Shown: positions 29,427 to 38,217 of the stretch, piece by piece
Layout: every line of letters begins with the position of its first letter
Numbering within the stretch: position 1 is the stretch's first letter
Assembly (NCBI GenBank): GCA_965116435.1
Contig: OZ220686.1
Coordinates: 372,001 to 436,000, forward strand
Reading direction: 5' to 3'
Source of the DNA: VXPQ01 sp965116435
GTDB lineage: Bacteria; Bacteroidota; Rhodothermia; Rhodothermales; VXPQ01
Length of the DNA stretch: 64,000 bases
Notes under the pieces: generated by a model
Told to the model about the DNA's origin: nothing
Database searches by the model: none
Seen by the model: the letters and a program-made list of their open reading frames with translations, nothing else
Program-made: the position numbers and the translations under genes

Positions 29427-30546
29427 CTATGCGTTCGTTCGCTGCATCAGAAACGCCTTGAAAAACGGTTCGATGTCCCCGTTCATGACCGCCTGCACAT
29501 CCGTCACCTTGGTGTCCGTACGGTGATCGTTCACCATCGTGTAGGGCTGAAACACGTAGGACCGGATCTGGCTTCCCCATTCGATCTTCTTTTTCGATCC
29601 CTCGAGCCGGTTCTTTTCCGCTTCCTTGATGTCTTGCTCCAGCCGGTAGATGCGGCTTTTGAGCATCGTTTCCGCGCGATCCCGGTTCTGGAGCTGGCTG
29701 CGCTCCTCGGTGCATTCCGCCACGACCCGGGCGGCTTCGCCGTTGGACAAATTCCCGGTCCAGATCAGCCGTACGCCGGTTTCTACCTTGTTCACGTTCT
29801 GCCCGCCCTTGCCGCCGGAACGAAAGGTTTGCAGTTCCACATCGTCCGGGTTCAGCACGACTTCTATGGCGTCGTCGATCTCCGGATACGCAAAGACGCT
29901 GGCGAACGACGTATGCCGTCTGCCGCTGGAATCGAACGGGGAAATGCGGACCAGCCGGTGCACGCCGGTTTCGGACTTCAGGTAGCCGTAGGCGTACGGT
30001 CCCGTCACGCGAAGGCTGGCGCTCTTGATGCCCGCCACATCCCCCGCCTGATGCTCCACCAGCTCGGCCCGGTATCCGTTCCGCTCGGCCCAGCGGGTGT
30101 ACATCCGCAACAGCATTTCCGCCCAGTCCTGGCTTTCCGTGCCGCCCGCCCCGGGGTGGATCGTGAGGATGGCGGGCCGCTCGTCGTCCGGCTCGCCCAG
30201 CATATTTTTGAATTCGAGGGCCTCCAGGGCCTGTTCCATGCGGGCAGTTTCCGCCTGGATTTCGCCGGAAAGGTCGGCGTCCTTCTCTTCTTCGGCCAGC
30301 AGCAACAGCGTTTCGATATCGTCCGCCTGGCCGGACAGCGCCTCCCATGCATTGATCCAGCCCTGTTCGGCGGACAATTGCACTTCGACCTTGCGTGCGG
30401 CGTCGGCGTCGCTCCAGAAGTCCGGAGCCATCCGCTTCTGGTTCAACCCCTCGACGATATTTCTGCGGCGATCGACGTCAAAGATAGCCTCCGAGCACCC
30501 GCACGCGCTCCAGGAGAGATTGAATATGATCCTCGGAAACAGACAT
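29427..30546 (-). CDS. prfB: Peptide chain release factor 2 (programmed +1 frameshift)
   Basis: Release factor reading UGA and UAA. The gene is split between two frames. The first, from ATG 30546, codes MSVSEDHIQSLLERVRVLGG, then Y-L, and reaches a UGA at 30480-30478. The slippery site CTT-TGA-C is preceded at the usual distance by a GGAGG sequence. After a +1 shift at 30479 translation continues D-V-D-R-R-R-N-I-V and into the body of the protein. The body contains the anticodon-like region and the catalytic G-G-Q loop (S-G-G-K-G-G-Q-N-V-N-K). This is the classical autoregulatory RF2 arrangement: low RF2 lets the ribosome shift instead of stopping. Total about 362 residues after the shift. 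nadB follows directly. Confidence 0.96.
30478..30495 (-). promoter_or_regulatory. RF2 +1 recoding site
   Basis: On the minus strand GGAGG stimulates, and CTT at 30483-30481 slips onto the following bases of TGA-C. Both elements and their spacing match the known RF2 frameshift signal, and the protein sequence is continuous only if the shift occurs. Confidence 0.95.
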
Positions 30547-30907
30547 GTGCGCGTACGGTTTGGAAAGTGGGGAATAAAGTGGGGAAGGGAACGCGGGGGA
30601 GCGGATCGGCGCCCGGCAGGGTGATCTTCGGGCGGTTCTACGATGCTATGGCGGCATCGTTTCCGGGAGGCCGTGTGGGGAGCCGGCGGCAGCCTACAAC
30701 CGGAAGGGCGAACGGTTCATGCCCGCCTGCGCCGCCCCCGTGCGCTTTTGCCCCCCAATACCCCCTGCGACCCTTCCTGTAGCCTAAAGGTCTTGGATTT
30801 TTAATGAGATCAGTTGATAATTGACATCATGAGTGATATTAACTGACATCATATCAATTACTAACTGACACTACCGCATTTCACCATCACCAAACCCCAT
30901 AAACGGA
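30547..30907. other. 361-base intergenic region upstream of prfB
   Basis: No gene is supported here. Starting next to prfB it holds a G-rich segment on the + strand (30563-30601) with two 11-base direct repeats AAAGTGGGGAA. A GC-rich stretch without recognisable structure follows to about 30790. Last is an AT-rich island (30795-30870) with three direct repeats described separately. prfB is the only gene whose promoter can lie here. Confidence 0.6.
30805..30870 (-). repeat. Three tandem 22-bp repeats (TGTCA(G/A)TTA) upstream of prfB
   Basis: On the minus strand units begin at 30870, 30848 and 30826. Each starts TGTCAGTTA, TGTCAGTTA or TGTCAATTA and has a less conserved 13-base remainder ending TGA or TCA. 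The 22-base period is close to two DNA turns, so the conserved halves lie on one face of the helix. The island is AT-rich in a GC-rich genome. A protein-binding operator is the simplest reading; it is inference. Confidence 0.7.
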
Positions 30908-32128
30908 TCAAGAACCCCCCTGCCGGCAGCGCACCGCGAATCGGGTGATGCGGCGCACGGCTTCTTTTAGTTGCTCCATGGACGTAGCGTAGGAACAGCG
31001 CACGTACCCTGCCCCGCTGGGCCCGAAGGCGTCCCCCGGCACGCACGCCACCTGTTCTTCCTCCAGCAAGCGCTCCACGAACGCCTCGGACGACAGCCCC
31101 GTTGACGTAATGTCGGGAAAGCAGTAGAAGGCCCCCTCCGGCTCGAAGGTAGGCAACCCGGCGGCCCGCAACCCGTCCACGATAACGCGCCGCCGCTCGT
31201 CGTAGGCGCGCCGCATGCGCTCCACGTCGTCGTCGCATTCCTCCAGCGCGGCCACGGCCCCTACCTGCCCCATCGTAGACGAGCACATCACCGCATACTG
31301 GTGCATCTTGTACATGGCGTCGCTCAGCGGCTCCGGGGCGCAGACATACCCGATGCGCCAGCCCGTCATGGCGTGGTTTTTGGAAAATCCGCCCGTCAGG
31401 ATGGTGCGCTCGTAGAGTCCGTCGAGGGACGGCAAGCTCACATGCCCATCTTTGGCGGCCTGTCCGTAAATCAGCCGGTCGTATATTTCGTCGGACAGGA
31501 TCACCAGGTCGTGGTCGATGGCCAGGCGGGCAATATCCTCCAGCCTGTCGCGCCGGAGGACGGCCCCGGTGGGGTTGTTCGGGTAGCCGAGGAACAGCAT
31601 CTTCGAGCGCGGCGTGATGCGGGCGGCGATATCCTCTGCGGTAACCTGGAAACCGGTTTCCACCCTTGTAGGTATGTACGTCACCTTTGCGCCGGCGAAT
31701 TCCGCAAGCGGGCCGTACGAAACGAAGCAGGGTTCGGGGATCAGCACCTCGTCCCCGGGATCGATGGTCGCCAGCATGGCGATGAGCATGGCTTCGCTCG
31801 CCCCCACCGTGACGACGATCTGGGTCTCCGGCGCATAGGCAATGCCGTAGCGCTTCGCCAGATTTTCCGAAATCAGGCGCCGCAGGCGAAGCAGGCCCGC
31901 ATTGGAGGTGTAGCTGGTGCGTCCCTTGCGCAACGACGCGATGGCCGCCTCAATGACCGGTTGCGGCGACACGAAATCCGGTTCGCCGATCCCGAGGGAG
32001 ATCACGTTGTCCATGGTCGCGGCGATCTCGAAGAACCGGCGAATGCCGCTGGGCTTGGTGTTGCGCGCTCTTGCGCTGATATGCCTGTCGTTGGCGTTAG
32101 GGGCGGGCGATGATATATGTTCGGACAT
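30908..32128 (-). CDS. Class I/II pyridoxal-phosphate aminotransferase
   Basis: Fold type I aminotransferase, probably acting on aspartate or aromatic amino acids. The phosphate/cofactor residues are seen in V-G-A-S-E-A-M, the N-P-T-G-A-V motif, D-E-I-Y-D-R, the Schiff-base lysine in G-G-F-S-K-N-H-A-M-T-G-W-R, and the C-terminal Arg in V-R-C-S-Y-A. 406 residues. It resembles archaeal-type and Bacteroidota aromatic/branched-chain aminotransferases; the substrate cannot be told from sequence alone. It stands alone on the minus strand, with prfB 361 bases downstream. Confidence 0.92.
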   Translation of the reverse strand: MSEHISSPAPNANDRHISARARNTKPSGIRRFFEIAATMDNVISLGIGEPDFVSPQPVIEAAIASLRKGRTSYTSNAGLLRLRRLISENLAKRYGIAYAPETQIVVTVGASEAMLIAMLATIDPGDEVLIPEPCFVSYGPLAEFAGAKVTYIPTRVETGFQVTAEDIAARITPRSKMLFLGYPNNPTGAVLRRDRLEDIARLAIDHDLVILSDEIYDRLIYGQAAKDGHVSLPSLDGLYERTILTGGFSKNHAMTGWRIGYVCAPEPLSDAMYKMHQYAVMCSSTMGQVGAVAALEECDDDVERMRRAYDERRRVIVDGLRAAGLPTFEPEGAFYCFPDITSTGLSSEAFVERLLEEEQVACVPGDAFGPSGAGYVRCSYATSMEQLKEAVRRITRFAVRCRQGGS

Positions 32129-32182
32129 GTCTCGAAACGAGATGAAAACCGGATCTATGGGTATAGAAAGATAGTAAAGGAT

Positions 32183-32217
32183 CCTCTGATCTTCGCGGAC
32201 TTAATCAGTACATCCTA
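32183..32217. repeat. Solo terminal repeat related to the 63091 element
   Basis: CTCTGATCTTCGCGGACTTA and the following ATCAGTACATCCTA match the right terminus of the element at 63091-63351 with few changes. Only this end is present. It lies in the 132-base divergent space between the aminotransferase and the aldehyde dehydrogenase. Confidence 0.6.
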
Positions 32218-32260
32218 CGGAATTTGCGCACAGTAAATCCATGAACGAAACAACAAAACG

Positions 32261-33751
32261 ATGCATGAAGCCTTTCGGAATTTCGTAAACGGAGCCTGGG
32301 TAGACGCGGACGAGGGGGCTACCTTCGAGAAAACCAATCCGGCGCGTACGCAGGAACGGATTGGCTTTTTCCCTCAGTCCGGTCCCGCAGATATCGATGT
32401 GGCGGTGCGGGCGGCGCGCCAGGCCTTCCCTGCGTGGGCCCGCACCCCGGCGCCGCAACGCGGAGAAATCCTCCGGCGCGTCGGAGATTTGCTGACGCAG
32501 CGCAAGCGCATGCTCGCATTCGAGGAAACGCGTGAAATGGGCAAGCCCTTCGCCGAAACGTGCGGGGACGTGCAGGAAGCCATCGACACGGCGTATTATG
32601 CGGCCTCGGAAACGCGGCGGCTGTTCGGGCGCACGGTCCCCAGCGAATTGCCGGACAAGTTCAATATGAGCATCCGGCGGCCCATAGGCGTGGCGGGCCT
32701 CATTACCGCATGGAATTTCCCGATCGCCGTGCCCACCTGGAAAATATTCCCGGCGCTGGCCTGCGGCAACGCCATCGTATTCAAGCCCAGCGAACAGGCG
32801 CCGCACAGCGGTGCGCTGCTTACGCAACTGCTTACGGATGCGGGCGTGCCCCCCGGCGTGTTCAACCTGGTGCACGGAGACGGCGCGGCGGGCGCGGCGC
32901 TGGTCGAGCATCCGGGCGTAGACGCCGTGTCGTTCACCGGCTCGAACGCGGTCGGCTCGAAGATTGGCGAAACCTGCGGCAGGCTGCACAAACGCCTGTC
33001 CCTGGAAATGGGCGGAAAAAATGCGCAAATCGTGCTGCAGGACGCGGACCTGGACCTGGCGCTCGAAGGCGTATTGTGGGGGGCGTTCGGAACCACCGGG
33101 CAGCGTTGCACGGCCACCAGCCGCCTGGTGCTGCACGAAGCCATCCACGATACGTTCGTCGAGCGGCTCCTGGAGCAGATGCAGACGCTGGTCCTCGGAT
33201 ACGGCAACGACGAGGGGGTGCATGTCGGCCCGCTGATCAACCAGAAGGCGCTGGACAAGGTGCAGCGCTACGTCGATATTGGATGCAGCGAGGGGGCCAC
33301 CCTGCGCACGGGAGGCAGCCAGGCCGGACAGGGGGCGCTTTCCGAGGGCTTTTTCTTCGAACCCACCCTGTTCACCGACGTGACGCCAGACATGCGCATT
33401 GCCCGCGAGGAAATTTTCGGGCCGGTGCTTTCGGTGCTCAAGGCCGCCTCGTACGACGAAGCCGTGCAGATCGCCAACGCGACGCGGTATGGCCTCTCCT
33501 CCAGTATCTATACGCAGGATGTGCGGCTGGCGTACCGCGCCATGCACGACCTCGAAGCGGGCATTACGTATATCAACGGCCCGACCATCGGCGCCGAGGC
33601 GCACATGCCTTTCGGGGGCGTCAAGCAAACGGGCAACGGCCACCGGGACGGCGGCTGGGAAGTGTTCGATTTTTACACAGAGACGAAAAGCGTCTACGTG
33701 GACTACAGCGGGCGTTTGCAAAAAGCGCAAATGGACAACGTGGCCACGTAA
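32261..33751 (+). CDS. NAD(P)-dependent aldehyde dehydrogenase
   Basis: Oxidises an aldehyde to the acid. Family motifs: W-N-F-P-I-A-V-P near residue 148, F-T-G-S-N-A-V-G-S, the general-base Glu in L-E-M-G-G-K-N, and the catalytic Cys in G-Q-R-C-T-A. The C-terminal P-F-G-G-V-K-Q-T-G closes the fold. 496 residues. It is closest in feel to the semialdehyde dehydrogenases of the ALDH superfamily, such as ketoglutarate or aminoadipate semialdehyde enzymes; the substrate is not known. It is convergent with meaB, with 21 bases between stops. Confidence 0.93.
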   Translation: MHEAFRNFVNGAWVDADEGATFEKTNPARTQERIGFFPQSGPADIDVAVRAARQAFPAWARTPAPQRGEILRRVGDLLTQRKRMLAFEETREMGKPFAETCGDVQEAIDTAYYAASETRRLFGRTVPSELPDKFNMSIRRPIGVAGLITAWNFPIAVPTWKIFPALACGNAIVFKPSEQAPHSGALLTQLLTDAGVPPGVFNLVHGDGAAGAALVEHPGVDAVSFTGSNAVGSKIGETCGRLHKRLSLEMGGKNAQIVLQDADLDLALEGVLWGAFGTTGQRCTATSRLVLHEAIHDTFVERLLEQMQTLVLGYGNDEGVHVGPLINQKALDKVQRYVDIGCSEGATLRTGGSQAGQGALSEGFFFEPTLFTDVTPDMRIAREEIFGPVLSVLKAASYDEAVQIANATRYGLSSSIYTQDVRLAYRAMHDLEAGITYINGPTIGAEAHMPFGGVKQTGNGHRDGGWEVFDFYTETKSVYVDYSGRLQKAQMDNVAT

Positions 33752-33772
33752 CGCGCTGGTTTGCGGCGGGCG

Positions 33773-34789
33773 TCAGGGTGCGCCGGGCCGCTTCCGCCCT
33801 GCTTCGCCGCCCAGAAACGCCTTCAGAATCCGGTCTGTCGCGGCGGCCACGCTGATTTCCCGGCGGGCGGCGCGCTCCTCGCATGTTTCCAGCAAGCGGG
33901 CGACTTCTTCGTCGGTCCGCAGCGCTTCCAGCACGCGGGCTTCGAGCGTTTCGCGCAGCCAGCTGCCGACTTGTTTGCGCCGCCGCCGGGCCAGGTAGTC
34001 CGACGAGGTGGCCATGCGTTCGTACTCCAGCATGCCTTTGCAGATCATCTCCAGGCCGGATTCCGTGTGTGCAGAGCAGGTATGGACGGTCGGCGACCAG
34101 CCGGATTCCTTGAGGGGGAAAAGATGCAGCGCGGCTTTCATGCGCCGGGCTTCGAGGCGCATGACCTTCGTCGTATGTGCGTCCTCCTTCGTGAAGATAA
34201 CCATGTCCGCCTCTTCCATCACGCCGCGCTTCACTCCTTGCAACTCGTCCCCCGATCCGGGCAGCGTCAGGAGCATCAGGAAATCCACCATGTGGCTCAC
34301 CGAGGTTTCGGCCTGCCCGGAGCCTACCGTTTCGACGAACACCGTATCGTACCCGGCGGCTTCGCACAGGATGATGCTCTGACGCGTTCCGTCCCCGATG
34401 CCGCCCGCCCGCCGCTTGCCGGGGGCCGGACGTACGAAGGCGTTCGGATGGGCGCTCAGGCGCACCATGCGCGTCTTGTCTCCCAGAATGCTGCCCCCGG
34501 TGCGTTCGCTCGCGGGATCGTAGGCCAGCACCGCGAGGCGACGATGTTCGGAAGCGACCATCCGGGCGCCGAGCGCCTCGATGAACATGCTTTTGCCTAC
34601 GCCCGGCGATCCTGCGATCCCGATGCGGATGGCTTTGCCGGACAAGGGCAAACAGGCCTCCAGCAGCGCCTCTGCGCGGTCCCGGTGCCGGATATGCGCA
34701 CTTTCCATCAGCGTAATGCCGCGGGCCAGCATGGCGCGGTCCCCGGCCCGGATGCCTCTGAACAAGGTGTCTACGGATGGAAAACTCAC
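33773..34789 (-). CDS. meaB: Methylmalonyl-CoA mutase chaperone GTPase (MeaB/ArgK)
   Basis: GTPase that protects and reloads the B12-dependent mutase. G1 is G-S-P-G-V-G-K-S; the switch regions are G-G-I-G-D-G-T-R and V-E-T-V-G-S-G-Q-A-E. The guanine-specificity G4 motif, usually N-K-A-D, reads T-K-E-D, an Asn-to-Thr change. The start is GTG 34789, whose bases overlap the stop of the mutase gene (GTGA), so the two are translationally coupled. 338 residues, typical length. Confidence 0.95.
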   Translation of the reverse strand: MSFPSVDTLFRGIRAGDRAMLARGITLMESAHIRHRDRAEALLEACLPLSGKAIRIGIAGSPGVGKSMFIEALGARMVASEHRRLAVLAYDPASERTGGSILGDKTRMVRLSAHPNAFVRPAPGKRRAGGIGDGTRQSIILCEAAGYDTVFVETVGSGQAETSVSHMVDFLMLLTLPGSGDELQGVKRGVMEEADMVIFTKEDAHTTKVMRLEARRMKAALHLFPLKESGWSPTVHTCSAHTESGLEMICKGMLEYERMATSSDYLARRRRKQVGSWLRETLEARVLEALRTDEEVARLLETCEERAARREISVAAATDRILKAFLGGEAGRKRPGAP

Positions 34790-37700
34790 GACGCGCCGCC
34801 CTCCTTGATCATCCCGACAAGAATCCGGGACGCCGCGTCGGTGACGGGCGTGCCCGGCCCGAAAATCCCGGATACGCCCGCCTCGTACAACACGTCGTAA
34901 TCCTTTCGGGGAATGACGCCGCCGGCCACCACCCGAATATCCGCCCGCCCCATGTCCCGCAGCGTGGCGATCAGTTCGGGCAAAAACGCCTTGTGTCCGC
35001 CAGCCAGCGTGGATACCCCCACCACATGCACGTCATTCTCGATCGCCTGCGAGGCCACCTCGGCAGGCGTCTGGAAAAGCGGCCCGACATCCACGTCGAA
35101 CCCCATGTCTGCAAAGGCGGCGGCAATCACTTTGGCGCCCCGGTCGTGCCCGTCCTGCCCTATTTTCGCCACGAGGATGCGCGGGCGGCGGCCCGCCCTG
35201 TCGGCGAAGACGCGTGCAAGCCGGAGGATTTCGTCCGGCGTTTCGCCGCCTGCGCGGGCGCGAACGTAGGTCCCTCCGGCAAGGCTCCGGCGCATGCTAT
35301 GTCGTCCAAATTCCTTTTCCATGGCCCACGATATTTCTCCGAGGGTCGCCCGCCGCCGGGCGGCTTCCACGGCGCAGGCCAACAGGTTTCCCTCGCTTGC
35401 GTCTGCTGCGGCGCACGCGGTCAACGCCTCCAGCGCGTCCTGTACGGCGCGGGCGTCGCGCGTCGCGCGCACCGCCTCCAATTTCGCGATCTGCGCTTCC
35501 CGCACGGCGGCATGGTCTATTTCGAGGACGTCGATCGGCGCTTCTTCGGGCAATTCGAACCGGTTCACGCCCACGATCACCTCCTCCCCGGCGTCAATGC
35601 GGGCTTGCTTCCGGGCCGCCGCCTCCTCGATGCGAGCCATGGGAATGCCTGCTTCGATCGCCTCGGTCATCCCCCCCACCTCCTCAATCTCCTCAATCAG
35701 CGCCCACGCCCGCCGCGCCAGCCGGTCGGTCAGCGCTTCTACGTAATACGATCCGCCCATGGGATCGATGGCCTGCACGATGTCCGTTTCCTGTTGCAAA
35801 TACGTTTGCGTGTTCCGAGCAATCCGCGCAGACGCTTCCGTGGGCAGCGCCATGGCTTCGTCGAGGGCGTTCGTGTGCAGCGACTGGGTATGTCCCAGCG
35901 CGCCCGATAACGCTTCGAGGCACGTACGCGCCACATTGTTGTACGGGTCTTGCTCGGTGAGGCTCCATCCGGAGGTCTGGCAGTGCGCCCGCAGCGCCAT
36001 GGATTTCGGGTTTCGGGGCGAAAATTCCCGGACAATCCGGGCCCAAAGCAACCGCCCGGCCCGCAATTTGGCGATTTCCATAAAATGATGCATCCCGATT
36101 CCCCAGAAAAAGGATATGCGGGGGGCGAACTCGTCGATCTTCAGGCCTGCCTTGAGGCCGGCGCGGAGATATTCCAGCCCGTCGGCCAGCGTATAGGCCA
36201 GTTCGAGGTCCGCGGTGGCGCCCGCCTCCTGCATATGGTAGCCGCTGACCGAAATGGCGTTGAACCGGGGCATGTGGGCGGCGGCGTACCGGAATATATC
36301 GGCCACGATGCGCATGGAGGGCCCCGGAGGGTAGATGTACGTATTGCGCACCATGAATTCTTTCAGAATGTCGTTCTGAATGGTGCCGGAAAGCTGCGCA
36401 GGGGGCACGCCCTGCTCTTCCGCAGCCACGATATAAAAAGCCATGACGGGCAACACGGCGCCGTTCATTGTCATGGAAACGGACATCTTGTCGAGGGGAA
36501 TCCCTTCGAACAACCGTTTCATGTCCTCGACCGTATCGACCGCAACGCCCGCCTTGCCGACATCCCCCGCCACTCGTTCGTGATCGGAATCATACCCCCG
36601 GTGCGTGGGCAGATCGAATGCGACGGACAGGCCTTTTTGCCCGGAGGCCAGCGCGCGGCGGTAAAACGCGTTCGATTCCCCAGCGGTGGAAAATCCCGCA
36701 TATTGTCGGATGGTCCAGGGACGCACCAGGTACATGGCGGCGTAGGGGCCCCGCAAAAAGGGCGGCGCGCCCGCGGCGTACGCAAGGTGGCCAAGTCCTT
36801 CGAGCGCCTCGGGTCCGTACGCAGGCTGTTCTTCGATGTCTTCTATTTCGCGGTGTGGCTCTCCGCGCAGGACGGGCTTGAGGCGCGGGGGGCGGTACGT
36901 CGCCGGAAAATCCGGGCGCGGCGCGGGCCATCTTTCGCGGGAAACCATGCCCCGAAACGCCTCCCAGACCGCGCGCGCAATCCGGTCCGTAAGCGCCTCT
37001 ATGGAGTAACTGCCGGCGACGGGGTCGTTCACTTTGCCGAGGCGGGCTTCATGGCGCAGGATGTGCTGCAGGTTCCGGGCCAGGCGCAGTCCGTTGTCCG
37101 CTGGCCCGGCGTCCGATGGCCCGCCGCCTGCGGCGTCGAAAGGATGGACCGTCAGCACGTCGCACGTTCCGACCACGGCGGCGACGGCTTGCGCGGCGGC
37201 CCGCAACAGGTTGGCGTGCGGATCGTTGGGGGGCGGCGCCTCGCGCGCGACGGCGGCGCGGATTTCGACGGCTTCGTTCCAGGCCGAATCGAACGCATGC
37301 GCCACCTGCGGAACAAGCAGCCGCAACGCCCGAAGGCGGGCTGTTTCGGTGAATAGACAAGACCCCACCGGAACCGAAACATAGAGGCAGTTCAGGATGC
37401 GCTCCGGGGCGTGTCCCCGGTCGGCAAGGTGCGCAAGATACCCGGCCGCAGCGACGAGAACCCGGGCGGTTTCCGCGACAAGCCCGGCGCCTCGATAGGG
37501 TTCGGCGTCGGCGCACAGGAAGCGGGGAGGCCGGGCGGAGACGTTGTCCAGGGCTGCTATGGTATGCAATGCGCGGTCGGCATGGTCCAGCCAGTCGTCC
37601 GGGAATTGCCCGGTGCGGGCGCGGGCGCCGAACGGATCGAAGGCCGCAGAGCAGGCAGAAGAGGCCGCCGGACCCCGCCGGGTATGGTCAGGCGCATGGG

Positions 37701-38217
37701 CAAGCCATTCTTCCAGTAGCGCAAGGCTTCGGACGCCCGCCTCTATGTGGATCGCCGCAGGTTCGATAGCAAGGCCGGCCAGCAGGGTGGCGACGTTTGG
37801 GGCCGGCGCCGCCCCCGAAGGGCCCTGCTGTTCGGAAAAGACCGGTTGTTCGGGAAATACTGGTTGTTCGGGAAATACCAGGCCCAGCCGTTCGACGCCT
37901 CCGCGCAGGGCGTCCCGGATCCGTCGCCGGGCGTCGGCGGGATCGCCTGCGGGAATGTGCTGCCCGATCTGCCAGGAAGCCGGGATCGGGGCGGCGGCGA
38001 CGTTTTCGGGATCCAGATGCGGAATCCCGGCCAGGTCTTCGGCGCGCATCCAGGGCCGGATGGCCACCCCTTCGCACGGCGTCCATAAAGGGAGTTCTTC
38101 GCCGGCCTTCTGGTGGAGCGCTTTCCGAATCAGCGCCTCCCAGGTCTCGGTCGAAACCGGAGGAAACATCTCGAAAAGGCGCTTGGGGTTGCGGGCGGAC
38201 GGCGCGTTCTCAGGCAT
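34786..38217 (-). CDS. Methylmalonyl-CoA mutase, fused small (MutA) and large (MutB) subunits
   Basis: B12 enzyme interconverting methylmalonyl-CoA and succinyl-CoA in propionate metabolism. Residues 1 to about 460 are a MutA-like barrel (F-D-P-F-G-A-R-A-R-T-G-Q, then L-V-A-E-T-A-R-V-L, ending I-E-A-L-T-D-R-I-A) without its own B12 domain. From R-G-P-Y-A-A-M-Y-L-V-R-P-W-T onward it is a full MutB: R-Q-Y-A-G-F-S-T-A-G-E-S, A-F-D-L-P-T-H-R-G-Y-D-S-D, and the B12 domain with G-Q-D-G-H-D-R-G, where the DxHxxG His binds cobalt. The frame is open for 1143 residues with no sign of a frameshift. In most bacteria mutA and mutB are separate genes of about 620 and 720 codons. A short in-frame repeat near residue 115-130 codes F-P-E-Q-P-V units. 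It overlaps the RNA methyltransferase stop by eight bases and meaB by four. Confidence 0.93.
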   Translation of the reverse strand: MPENAPSARNPKRLFEMFPPVSTETWEALIRKALHQKAGEELPLWTPCEGVAIRPWMRAEDLAGIPHLDPENVAAAPIPASWQIGQHIPAGDPADARRRIRDALRGGVERLGLVFPEQPVFPEQPVFSEQQGPSGAAPAPNVATLLAGLAIEPAAIHIEAGVRSLALLEEWLAHAPDHTRRGPAASSACSAAFDPFGARARTGQFPDDWLDHADRALHTIAALDNVSARPPRFLCADAEPYRGAGLVAETARVLVAAAGYLAHLADRGHAPERILNCLYVSVPVGSCLFTETARLRALRLLVPQVAHAFDSAWNEAVEIRAAVAREAPPPNDPHANLLRAAAQAVAAVVGTCDVLTVHPFDAAGGGPSDAGPADNGLRLARNLQHILRHEARLGKVNDPVAGSYSIEALTDRIARAVWEAFRGMVSRERWPAPRPDFPATYRPPRLKPVLRGEPHREIEDIEEQPAYGPEALEGLGHLAYAAGAPPFLRGPYAAMYLVRPWTIRQYAGFSTAGESNAFYRRALASGQKGLSVAFDLPTHRGYDSDHERVAGDVGKAGVAVDTVEDMKRLFEGIPLDKMSVSMTMNGAVLPVMAFYIVAAEEQGVPPAQLSGTIQNDILKEFMVRNTYIYPPGPSMRIVADIFRYAAAHMPRFNAISVSGYHMQEAGATADLELAYTLADGLEYLRAGLKAGLKIDEFAPRISFFWGIGMHHFMEIAKLRAGRLLWARIVREFSPRNPKSMALRAHCQTSGWSLTEQDPYNNVARTCLEALSGALGHTQSLHTNALDEAMALPTEASARIARNTQTYLQQETDIVQAIDPMGGSYYVEALTDRLARRAWALIEEIEEVGGMTEAIEAGIPMARIEEAAARKQARIDAGEEVIVGVNRFELPEEAPIDVLEIDHAAVREAQIAKLEAVRATRDARAVQDALEALTACAAADASEGNLLACAVEAARRRATLGEISWAMEKEFGRHSMRRSLAGGTYVRARAGGETPDEILRLARVFADRAGRRPRILVAKIGQDGHDRGAKVIAAAFADMGFDVDVGPLFQTPAEVASQAIENDVHVVGVSTLAGGHKAFLPELIATLRDMGRADIRVVAGGVIPRKDYDVLYEAGVSGIFGPGTPVTDAASRILVGMIKEGGAS
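37825..37878 (-). repeat. Three 18-bp tandem repeats inside the MutA part of the mutase gene
   Basis: Two exact-frame units (c/t)GGTTGTTCGGGAAATAC at 37843-37860 and 37861-37878, plus a diverged unit at 37825-37842, code F-P-E-Q-P-V-like hexapeptides. Because the unit is a multiple of three, copy changes would keep the frame. Confidence 0.75.

Noticed and set aside
30805..30870. The 22-bp repeats as a small CRISPR array
   Set aside because: The units are directly adjacent without unique spacers of constant length, and there are no cas genes.
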